Source of the DNA: Citrobacter youngae ATCC 29220 | GTDB taxonomy: Bacteria > Pseudomonadota > Gammaproteobacteria > Enterobacterales > Enterobacteriaceae | Length of the DNA stretch: 64,000 nt | Reading direction: 5' to 3' | NCBI RefSeq assembly: GCF_000155975.1 | Contig: NZ_GG730303.1 | Span: forward strand, 186,611 to 250,610 | Shown: positions 30,072 through 37,142 of the stretch, one piece after another | Layout of the letters: each line of letters starts with the position of its first letter | Numbering within the stretch: the stretch's first letter is position 1 | Made by a program: the position numbers and the translations under genes | The notes under the pieces: generated by a model | The model's database searches: none | What the model was told of the DNA's origin: nothing | Seen by the model: only the letters and a program-made list of their open reading frames with translations

Positions 30072-30500
30072 ATGAACGACGACATCATGACCGCGCAGGA
30101 TTACCCATTAGCCTCCCGCTGCCCGGAGAAGATCCAAACGCCTGGCGGGAAGCCGTTAACCGACATAACCCTGGAGAATGTGCTGGCAGGCAAGGTCGGG
30201 CCGCAGGATGTGCGTATTTCTCGGCAAACGCTGGAGTACCAGGCGCAGATTGCCGAGCAGATGCAGCGTCACGCCGTGGCGCGCAATTTCCGTCGCGCGG
30301 CGGAGCTGATTGCCATCCCGGATGCCCGCATTCTGGAGATCTACAACGCGCTGCGTCCGTTTCGTTCTTCGTTCGCCGAGCTGCAGGCGATTGCCGATGA
30401 GCTGGAGCACACCTGGCACGCCACTGTGAACGCCGGGTTTGTCCGAGAGTCGGCGCAGGTGTACCAGCAGAGAAACAAGCTGCGTAAAGGCAGCCAGTGA
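30072..30500 (+). CDS. dhaE: glycerol dehydratase small (gamma) subunit
   Basis: 142 residues, all-helical gamma subunit of the dehydratase: DYPLASRCPEKIQTPGGKPLTDITLENVLAGKVGPQDVRISRQTLEYQAQIAEQ and AVARNFRRAAELIAIPDARILEIYNALRPFR, ending with EVYQQ-like residues and LRKGSQ. I take the ATG at 30072 (AAGGGA 6 bp upstream) over the ATG at 30066, which overlaps the dhaC stop. It is 10 bp upstream of dhaF. Confidence 0.96.
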   Translation: MNDDIMTAQDYPLASRCPEKIQTPGGKPLTDITLENVLAGKVGPQDVRISRQTLEYQAQIAEQMQRHAVARNFRRAAELIAIPDARILEIYNALRPFRSSFAELQAIADELEHTWHATVNAGFVRESAQVYQQRNKLRKGSQ

Positions 30501-30510
30501 CGGAGGACGT

Positions 30511-32325
30511 ATGCCGTTAATTGCAGGGATTGATATCGGCAATGCCACCACCGAAGTGGCGTTGGCGCAGGATGGCCGCTTTGTCGCCAGCGGGATTGTC
30601 GCCACCACGGGCATGAAAGGGACGCGGGACAACATTGCCGGGGTGGTCGCTTCCCTGCAGCAGGCGCTGGATAAAACGTCATACTCGCTTCAGGACGTGG
30701 CGAAAATCTGCATCAATGAAGCCGCGCCGGTGATTGGCGATGTGGCGATGGAAACCATCACCGAAACCATCATTACCGAGTCGACGATGATTGGTCATAA
30801 CCCGCAAACGCCCGGCGGCGTAGGTGTGGGAATGGGAACTACCATTGCCGTGGCGCAGCTGGCGGCGTTGCGCGAAGATCAATTTGCGCAGGGCTGGATC
30901 CCGCTGGTGAATGAAGAGATCGATTTCCTCGAAGCGGTGTGGCTAATCAACGCGGCGCTGGATCGCGGCGTCAACGTGGTGGCGGCGATCCTGAAAAAAG
31001 ATGATGGCGTGCTGGTGAACAATCGCCTGCGCCGGACAATGCCGGTGGTTGATGAAGTCACCTTACTTGAGAAGGTGCCGGAAGGCGTGCTGGCGGCGGT
31101 GGAAGTCGCGGCCGCGGGGCAGGTGGTGCGGGTGTTGTCGAATCCCTACGGCATCGCCACCTTTTTTGCCCTGACGCCGGAGGAAACCCAAACTATCGTC
31201 CCCATCGCCAGAGCGCTGATTGGCAACCGCTCCGCCGTGGTGCTGAAAACGCCACAGGGGGATGTGCAGTCGCGCACGATCCCGGCGGGTAAGATCTTTA
31301 TCCGCGGCGAAAAGCGCGGCGGTGAAGCCGACGTAGCGCAAGGCGCACAGGCCATTATGCAGGCGATGAGCGCCTGTGCGCCCGTGTGCGATATTCGCGG
31401 TGAATCGGGTACGCACGCGGGCGGCATGCTGGAACGGGTGCGTAAGGTGATGGCCTCGCTGACCGGGCACGACATGAACGCCGTGCATATTCAGGACCTG
31501 CTGGCGGTGGATACCTTTATTCCCCGCAAGGTGCAGGGCGGCATTGCCGGGGAGTGCTCAATGGAGAACGCCGTTGGCATTGCGGCGATGGTGAAGTCCG
31601 ACCGCTTACAGATGCAGGCTATCGCCAGTGAACTGAGCGCGCGGCTAAACACGCCCGTGGAAGTGGGCGGGGTGGAAGCCAACGTGGCCGTGGCCGGCGC
31701 GTTAACGACGCCCGGATGCGCCGCGCCGCTGGCAATTCTTGATTTGGGCGCAGGCTCCACCGATGCCGCCATTATCAATAGCGATGGCGCAGTGAAGGCG
31801 GTACACCTTGCCGGGGCGGGGAATATGGTTAGCCTGTTGATGCAAACGGAGCTGGGCTTAAGCGATCCGTTTCTGGCGGAGGAAATTAAAAAATACCCGC
31901 TGGCAAAAGTGGAGAGCCTGTTCAGTATTCGCCACGAGAACGGCGCGGTAGAGTTTTTCCGTGAACCGCTCAGCCCGTCGGTATTCGCCAAAGTGGTGTA
32001 TCTGAAAGAGGGCGAGCTGATCCCGGTTGAGAATCAGACATCGCTGGAGAAAATTCGTCTGGTGCGCCGTCAGGCTAAAGAGAAAGTCTTTGTGACCAAC
32101 TGTCTGCGCGCGTTACGCCAGGTCTCGCCCGGCGGCTCGATTCGCGATATCACTTTTGTGGTGCTGGTAGGCGGCTCATCGCTGGATTTTGAAATTCCAC
32201 AGATGATCACCGACGCGCTGGCGCATTACGGCGTAGTCGCCGGGCAGGGCAACATCCGGGGTACTGAAGGCCCGCGCAATGCGGTGGCAACCGGGCTGGT
32301 TTTAGCCGGAGAAGCCAAAAAATAG
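30511..32325 (+). CDS. dhaF: glycerol dehydratase reactivase large subunit (DhaF/GdrA)
   Basis: 604 residues; an ASKHA/Hsp70-like ATPase that, with DhaG, releases damaged cobalamin from glycerol dehydratase. Called orfZ in C. freundii. ATPase motifs: MPLIAGIDIGNATTEVALAQ (phosphate 1), LAILDLGAGSTDAAII (phosphate 2), VVLVGGSSLDFEIPQM (adenosine). Also GHNPQTPGGVGVGMGTTI and the family block EIDFLEAVWLINAALDRGVNVVAAILKKDDGVLVNNRL. ACGGAGGACGT precedes the ATG at 30511. The frame is open 24 codons upstream within dhaE but that is not used. Last gene of the dhaBCE operon, with its small partner on the other strand at 25430-25783. Confidence 0.96.
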   Translation: MPLIAGIDIGNATTEVALAQDGRFVASGIVATTGMKGTRDNIAGVVASLQQALDKTSYSLQDVAKICINEAAPVIGDVAMETITETIITESTMIGHNPQTPGGVGVGMGTTIAVAQLAALREDQFAQGWIPLVNEEIDFLEAVWLINAALDRGVNVVAAILKKDDGVLVNNRLRRTMPVVDEVTLLEKVPEGVLAAVEVAAAGQVVRVLSNPYGIATFFALTPEETQTIVPIARALIGNRSAVVLKTPQGDVQSRTIPAGKIFIRGEKRGGEADVAQGAQAIMQAMSACAPVCDIRGESGTHAGGMLERVRKVMASLTGHDMNAVHIQDLLAVDTFIPRKVQGGIAGECSMENAVGIAAMVKSDRLQMQAIASELSARLNTPVEVGGVEANVAVAGALTTPGCAAPLAILDLGAGSTDAAIINSDGAVKAVHLAGAGNMVSLLMQTELGLSDPFLAEEIKKYPLAKVESLFSIRHENGAVEFFREPLSPSVFAKVVYLKEGELIPVENQTSLEKIRLVRRQAKEKVFVTNCLRALRQVSPGGSIRDITFVVLVGGSSLDFEIPQMITDALAHYGVVAGQGNIRGTEGPRNAVATGLVLAGEAKK

Positions 32326-32458
32326 CGCAGAAAACAGCCGCGCAAGCGTTTAGCTGCGGGGTAAGTCAAAGAAAGGCGATGTTCTCTTTGATATCCCGGC
32401 GGAGTTGGGTACATAGTATCAAGGTGTCTCTCACGTGGTTAATTTTAAGGATAAGAGC

Positions 32459-32758
32459 ATGCCAACAGCAATTGAAAAAGCCTTGGATTTTATTGGTGGT
32501 ATGAACACTTCGGCGTCAGTACCCCATTCAATGGATGAAAGCACCGCTAAGGGAATTTTAAAGTATTTGCATGACTTAGGTGTGCCAGCGAGTCCGGAAG
32601 TTGTGATGGCACGGGGTGAGCAGGAGGGATGGAATCCTGAGTTCACGAAAAAAGTGGCCGGATGGGCAGAAAAAGTCGCCTCCGGTAACCGCATCCTTAT
32701 CAAAAACCCAGAGTATTTTTCGACCTATATGCAGGAGCAGCTCAAAGAACTCGTGTGA
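32459..32758 (+). CDS. YoaC-like DUF1889 protein
   Basis: 99 residues starting MPTAIEKALDFIGGMNT, with STAKGILKYLHDLGVPASPEVVMARGEQEGWNPEFTKKVAGWAEKV and ending KNPEYFSTYMQEQLKEL. This reads as a close relative of E. coli/Salmonella YoaC (99 residues, DUF1889, an all-helical fold of unknown function). An ATG eight codons earlier (32435) is possible, but AAGGATAAGAG lies directly before the chosen start. It follows dhaF by 133 bp and has its own ribosome-binding site, so it is probably a separate unit. Finding it beside the dha regulon is unusual; no functional link is visible. Confidence 0.75.
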   Translation: MPTAIEKALDFIGGMNTSASVPHSMDESTAKGILKYLHDLGVPASPEVVMARGEQEGWNPEFTKKVAGWAEKVASGNRILIKNPEYFSTYMQEQLKELV

Positions 32759-32763
32759 GCTGA

Positions 32764-32922
32764 CTATCGAATAAACGCTAACGGACGTTTCCATCTCTCG
32801 ATGGCGGCGTCCAAAGCCTCCTGCGCATTCTGATTTATCCCTGTATAGCCAAGTGGGTGCCCGCTCTGTATCTCAAAAATAACGCCGTTTTTATTATCTG
32901 GATTACCCCAGCGCTCTTCTTT
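32764..32922 (-). pseudogene. remnant of a small gene, no start
   Basis: The minus strand reads ...RWGNPDNKNGVIFEIQSGHPLGYTGINQNAQEALDAAIERWKRPLAFIR and stops at TAG 32764-32766. The composition is convincingly protein-like. The upstream frame is closed by TGA with no start codon, so at best it is the 3' end of a lost gene. I do not recognise the family. It fills most of the YoaC-like to leuC-like gap. Confidence 0.4.
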
Positions 32923-33055
32923 TCATAAACACGAAGTGTGTTTTTATACTTTCCTGGCTGGAATCATCGTTTTTTCATTAATGTGTCACTATAGCGAAAA
33001 GCCTAAATTACGAATGTCTTATTATTCAGATATTCGTTTCGCAAGGAATATCGCA

Positions 33056-34477
33056 ATGTCTGCTAAAACGCTGTATGAAAAATTAGTTGCGTCACATACC
33101 GTTCGCGAACTTGATAACGAAGGGCATGTTTTACTTTATATCGATCGTTCAATACTCAATGAATATACCAGCCCACAGGCATTCAGCGGATTAAGAGAGC
33201 AGGGACGACCGGTACGGCATCCTGACGCTTTTCTCCTGAATGTCGATCATGTTAATCCTACCCGACCCCAGCGCGATATGTTGATGACGGACCCCGGAGG
33301 CCAGCTGCAGGTCGATTATTTTCGGGAAAATGCCGCTGATTTTGGCATCACGTTATTTGATGTGCTGGATCCACGGCAAGGAATTGAGCACGTCGTTGCC
33401 CATGAACAGGGGCTGGTTATGCCCGGAATGGTGATTGCGGCGGGCGACAGCCATACCACCACTTACGGCGCGTTTGGCGCGCTGGGATTTGGTATCGGCA
33501 CGTCGGAAATTGAACACCTGCTGGCTACCCAGACGTTAGTGTACCGCAAGCTGAAAACCCTGCGCGTCAGCGTGAAGGGGGAATTGCCTTTTGGCTGTTC
33601 GGCAAAAGATATTGTCCTTGAGTTACTCGAGCGTACCGGCGCGGATGGAGCGACAGGGTATGCCATTGAGTTTGACGGTGAAACGATCGACGCCCTGAGC
33701 GTTGAAGGACGAATGACGCTTTGCAATATGGCGGTGGAAGCGGGCGCGCGCGGGGCGATTATTGCACCGGACCAGAAGGTTTTTGACTATATCTGCGGGA
33801 AACCGCAAATGCCCTCCGGCGAGTTATGGCAACAGGCATTGCAGGAATGGTCGCAGCTACGTAGCGATGCGGATGCGGTATTTGATAAGAGCATCACGAT
33901 CGATTGTCGGGATCTTGAGCCTAAGGTCACCTGGGGGATCAGTCCGGATCAAACCTGTGCGATTGGCGGTCACGTGCCATTCCCGGAGCAGGAAACGCAG
34001 CCGCTTAAGCGCCTCGCGCTGGAGAAAGCGCTCCAGTATATGGAGCTGCGGCCCGGCACGCCGCTGAGTGATATTCGTATCTCGCACGCCTTTATCGGTT
34101 CATGCACGAATGGCCGCATTGAAGATCTGCGGGCCGTCGCGAAAGTGGTGGCAGGGCGCAGCATCGCCAGCCATGTGCGCGGGATTATTGTGCCCGGTTC
34201 AACCCAGGTCAGACGCCAGGCGGAAGACGAGGGGCTGGCGAAAATCTTTATTGATGCCGGTTTTGAATGGCGGCAGTCGGGCTGTTCGATGTGCCTTGCG
34301 ATGAACGAAGATGTGCTGGCGCCCGGCGATCGCTGCGCGTCGGGGACAAACCGTAATTTCCCCGGACGGCAGGGCGCAGGGGCGCGAACGCATTTGATGA
34401 GCCCGGCAATGGTCGCTGCGGCAGCGATAGCAGGGCATCTGGTCGATGTGCGGACATTACTTCAGGCGGGAGAATGA
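33056..34477 (+). CDS. LeuC-like (aconitase family) dehydratase large subunit
   Basis: 473 residues of the 3-isopropylmalate dehydratase large-subunit family: LYIDRSILNEYTSPQAFSGLRE, VDHVNPTRP, GMVIAAGDSHTTTYGAFGALGFGIGTSEIEHLLATQT, and the three [4Fe-4S] cysteines in FIGSCTNGRIEDLR and GCSMCLAMNEDVL, then CASGTNRNFPGRQGAGARTHLMSPAMVAAAA. These hydro-lyases isomerise or dehydrate branched malates. It is a paralogue, not the leucine-operon leuC (no leuA/leuB near). I chose the ATG at 33056 (AAGGAA upstream); the frame extends 40 codons further without a ribosome-binding site. It overlaps no other gene and is coupled to a LeuD-like subunit. Substrate unknown; similar leuC2/leuD2 pairs exist in Salmonella. 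Confidence 0.88.
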   Translation: MSAKTLYEKLVASHTVRELDNEGHVLLYIDRSILNEYTSPQAFSGLREQGRPVRHPDAFLLNVDHVNPTRPQRDMLMTDPGGQLQVDYFRENAADFGITLFDVLDPRQGIEHVVAHEQGLVMPGMVIAAGDSHTTTYGAFGALGFGIGTSEIEHLLATQTLVYRKLKTLRVSVKGELPFGCSAKDIVLELLERTGADGATGYAIEFDGETIDALSVEGRMTLCNMAVEAGARGAIIAPDQKVFDYICGKPQMPSGELWQQALQEWSQLRSDADAVFDKSITIDCRDLEPKVTWGISPDQTCAIGGHVPFPEQETQPLKRLALEKALQYMELRPGTPLSDIRISHAFIGSCTNGRIEDLRAVAKVVAGRSIASHVRGIIVPGSTQVRRQAEDEGLAKIFIDAGFEWRQSGCSMCLAMNEDVLAPGDRCASGTNRNFPGRQGAGARTHLMSPAMVAAAAIAGHLVDVRTLLQAGE

Positions 34478-34478
34478 A

Positions 34479-35105
34479 ATGGATACGTTTAAGCAAATCA
34501 GCGGGCGAATTGCGCCAATGCTGGAACCGAATATCGACACAGATGTGATTATGCCAAAACAGTTTCTGAAAGGGATCGACCGCCAGGGGCTGAATAAAGG
34601 GGTATTTTTCGATCGCCGTTTCCTCGCTAATGGTCAGCCAAACCCTGATTTTATTCTCAATATGCCGGGCTGGCAGGAGGCCACGTTTTTACTGGTCGGG
34701 CCCAATTTTGGCTGTGGATCGAGCCGTGAACACGCGGTATGGGGCTTAAAGCAGCTGGGTATTCGGGCGCTGATCGGTTCCACGTTCGCCGGGATTTTCG
34801 ATGATAACTGCCAGCGCAATGGGATCCTGACAATCTCTTTGGATGAAGCCGCGTTGGCATACCTGGCGCAGCTGGCCGCGAAGGCCGACGGTAACCTAAT
34901 CGCGGTTTCGCTCGATCGCTGCGAGATCGTGGCGGCAGGTGAAAAGATACCCTTTGCCATCAGCGAACTAAAACGCGAGATGCTGATGGCAGGCGAAGAT
35001 GCGATTGCCTGGACGTTACAGTATCTGCCTGAAATCGAAAAGTTTGAGGCGCAGCACTACGCACGTCGCCCATGGTTAAAGCGTCCGGCATCCCCGCGCG
35101 TCTAA
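34479..35105 (+). CDS. LeuD-like dehydratase small subunit
   Basis: 208 residues, swivel-domain partner of the gene before it: MDTFKQISGRIAPMLEPNIDTDVIMPKQFLKGIDRQGL, then the family signature FGCGSSREHAVWGLKQLGIRALIGSTFAGIFDDNCQRNGIL and the C-terminal EIEKFEAQHYARRPWLK. Its ATG follows the LeuC-like stop by one base (TGAAATG) and a GGGAG motif lies upstream, so both subunits are translationally coupled and form one enzyme. Catalytic serine of GCGSSREH is present. Confidence 0.88.
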   Translation: MDTFKQISGRIAPMLEPNIDTDVIMPKQFLKGIDRQGLNKGVFFDRRFLANGQPNPDFILNMPGWQEATFLLVGPNFGCGSSREHAVWGLKQLGIRALIGSTFAGIFDDNCQRNGILTISLDEAALAYLAQLAAKADGNLIAVSLDRCEIVAAGEKIPFAISELKREMLMAGEDAIAWTLQYLPEIEKFEAQHYARRPWLKRPASPRV

Positions 35106-35166
35106 GGTTGGGGAGCGCAATAAAACGGGGGCTATATCAGGTAAACAACCCATGCAGAGGGCAGTG

Positions 35167-36081
35167 ATGAGTACAGTGATTGAATGCGGCGCTTCTCCGT
35201 TTATTCCAGGGTTTGTATTAAAGAATGTGCGTCTGGCCAACGGGTTAACTCTCCGGGTCGCTGTCGGCGGAAGCGGTTCGCCGCTGGTGCTGGTACATGG
35301 GCATCCGCAAAACCACATCACCTGGCGCAAAGTCGCGCCGGAACTGGCGAAAGACCATACGGTCATTATGCCGGATTTGCGCGGCTACGGAGACAGTGAC
35401 AAACCGGCGAGCGACCCGGCGCATCGGACATATTCAAAACGGATGATGGCGCAGGATATTGTCATGCTGATGGAGATACTGGGGTATTCCCGGTTTGCTT
35501 TTGTCGGCCACGATCGCGGGGGGCGTGTCGGACACCGACTGGCTCTTGATTACCCTGATAGCCTGACCAGCTGTACGTTTATCGATATTGCCCCTACCGC
35601 CACGATGTACGCGCTCACCGATAAGGCGTTTGCCACGCGCTATTTTTGGTGGTTTTTCCTGATCCAACCGTTCCCGCTACCGGAAACGATGATCGCGCAC
35701 GATCCGGCATTTTTCCTGCGTAAACATATCGCGGGCCAGTTGAAAACCGAGGGTGCGACGTCAGAAGACGCATTCAATGAATACCTGCGTTGCTACCAGA
35801 ATCCGGAGATGATCCACGCGGTTTGTGAAGATTATCGTGCCGCGGCGTCGATTGATCTGGACGATGACGCCGCGGATGCTTCAGCGCGCATTCAGTGCCC
35901 GCTACAGTTGCTGTGGGGGGCGCAGGGAACGGTAGGGCAACTGTATGACGTTGTGGATACCTGGCGGGAAAAAGCTATCAATGTGCAGGGGGAAGCGCTG
36001 CCCTGCGGGCACTCTCCACAAGAAGAGATCCCCGGGATCTTTATACAGAAACTGCAGTTCTTTTTGCGTTCGGTGTTATAA
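35167..36081 (+). CDS. alpha/beta hydrolase of the haloacetate dehalogenase type
   Basis: 304 residues. Oxyanion-hole motif VLVHGHPQNHITWRKVAPELA, MPDLRGYGDSDKP, nucleophile Asp in FAFVGHDRGGRVGHRLALDYPD, second Asp in FIDIAPT, and His in LPCGHSPQEEIPG. The DRxxR arrangement after the nucleophile is the fluoroacetate dehalogenase/DehH1 signature. The helical lid reads YFWWFFLIQPFPLPE, where the known fluoroacetate dehalogenases have YHWSFLAQP, so the His of the halide pocket is replaced by Trp. Substrate is therefore uncertain; esters or epoxides are alternatives. I chose the ATG at 35167 (AGGG 6 nt upstream) over 35152. It follows the LeuCD-like genes and precedes a LysR regulator, suggesting one small pathway. 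Confidence 0.8.
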   Translation: MSTVIECGASPFIPGFVLKNVRLANGLTLRVAVGGSGSPLVLVHGHPQNHITWRKVAPELAKDHTVIMPDLRGYGDSDKPASDPAHRTYSKRMMAQDIVMLMEILGYSRFAFVGHDRGGRVGHRLALDYPDSLTSCTFIDIAPTATMYALTDKAFATRYFWWFFLIQPFPLPETMIAHDPAFFLRKHIAGQLKTEGATSEDAFNEYLRCYQNPEMIHAVCEDYRAAASIDLDDDAADASARIQCPLQLLWGAQGTVGQLYDVVDTWREKAINVQGEALPCGHSPQEEIPGIFIQKLQFFLRSVL

Positions 36082-36114
36082 CATTGTCCTTATTCCCCAG
36101 CTTGTCACGATGTT

Positions 36115-37083
36115 ATGAAAACGACGCCTGTAGGTAAAAAACACCGCCAGCCCCTTGAGGGTTGGCCCTCGGTTGAAGATCTGTTCGTTTTTATCACCGT
36201 AGCCCGTAACGGCGGATTCGCCCGGGCGGCGCTGGAGTTAGGCCTGTCTCCTTCCTATGTCAGTAAGCGTATCGCTATCCTTGAAAAATGCCTCAACGTC
36301 CGTCTTTTCTTTCGCAATAGCAGGGTGATGCGGCTTACGCCTGAAGGTGAAAATGCGCTGGAAGGGGCGATGCAGGTGGTGAGTGAAATGGACGGTTTTG
36401 TGAGCCGCCTGGATAACCAACGCGGCGCGCTGACTGGCAATATCACCATCAACTGCTCATTCGGCTTTGGGCAAAAATATGTCGCAGAAGCGCTGTCGGC
36501 ATTTATGCTCGCGTATCCCGATATCACGGTGAAACTGACGCTTACGGATCGTGAAGTGGATCTTGTGGAAGAGGGCGTTGATGTTGAGATCCGCGTCGGG
36601 GATGACATTAACGAACTGTATATTGCGCGGCAGTTGGCCACTAACCGACGGATCCTGTGCGCCTCTCCGGAGTACCTTGCACGCCACGGCACACCGGAAT
36701 CTGTCAGCGCGCTTGTGCAGCATGACTGCCTGATGATTCAGGAAAAAAACAGCGCATTTGGTAACTGGCTATTAACGGACGGCAGGCAGCAGACGCATTG
36801 TCGATTAAATCGCTTTCACTCTTCCAACAGCGGCAGCGTAGTGCTTATTTGGGCGCTGAAAGGCCACGGTATTACGCTGCGTTCGGTATGGGACGTTGCG
36901 CAATATATTGAGCGGGGAGAACTGGTTCACGTATTGCCCCAGTGGTATCAGGAGGCAAATATCTGGGCGGTATATACCCGCCGATCGTCAAGTTCCGATC
37001 GTATTAAAACCTGCATCGATTTCCTCACTGATTATCTCGCGCAATGCTTGCCGGATGGAAAAGCCGGGCGTGATAATCAATGA
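36115..37083 (+). CDS. LysR-family transcriptional regulator
   Basis: 322 residues. Winged helix-turn-helix at about 18-80 (VEDLFVFITVARNGGFARAALELGLSPSYVSKRIAILEKCLNVRLFFR). The effector domain includes GNITINCSFGFGQKYVAEALSAFMLAYPDITVKL, VDVEIRVGDDINELYIARQLATNRRILCASPEYLARHG, RFHSSNSGSVVLIWALKGHGITLRSVWDV and ANIWAVY. It closely resembles TtdR (61314-62255) in layout, so the effector may also be a dicarboxylate-like acid; this is inference. Transcribed in the same direction as the LeuCD-hydrolase genes. The last residues (LPDGKAGRDNQ) are encoded by a REP-like sequence. Confidence 0.85.
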   Translation: MKTTPVGKKHRQPLEGWPSVEDLFVFITVARNGGFARAALELGLSPSYVSKRIAILEKCLNVRLFFRNSRVMRLTPEGENALEGAMQVVSEMDGFVSRLDNQRGALTGNITINCSFGFGQKYVAEALSAFMLAYPDITVKLTLTDREVDLVEEGVDVEIRVGDDINELYIARQLATNRRILCASPEYLARHGTPESVSALVQHDCLMIQEKNSAFGNWLLTDGRQQTHCRLNRFHSSNSGSVVLIWALKGHGITLRSVWDVAQYIERGELVHVLPQWYQEANIWAVYTRRSSSSDRIKTCIDFLTDYLAQCLPDGKAGRDNQ

Positions 37084-37085
37084 GG

Positions 37086-37114
37086 CAATACTGAGACAAC
37101 AACAGTCAGTATTG
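37086..37114 (+). terminator. hairpin downstream of the LysR gene
   Basis: CAATACTGA at 37086-37094 and its exact complement TCAGTATTG at 37106-37114. It directly follows the LysR stop and precedes the convergent autotransporter. No U-tract follows, so it may be a REP-like or weak bidirectional signal and not a classical terminator. Confidence 0.45.
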
Positions 37115-37142
37115 AGATAACCGCTCCCCCGCTATGATTTGA

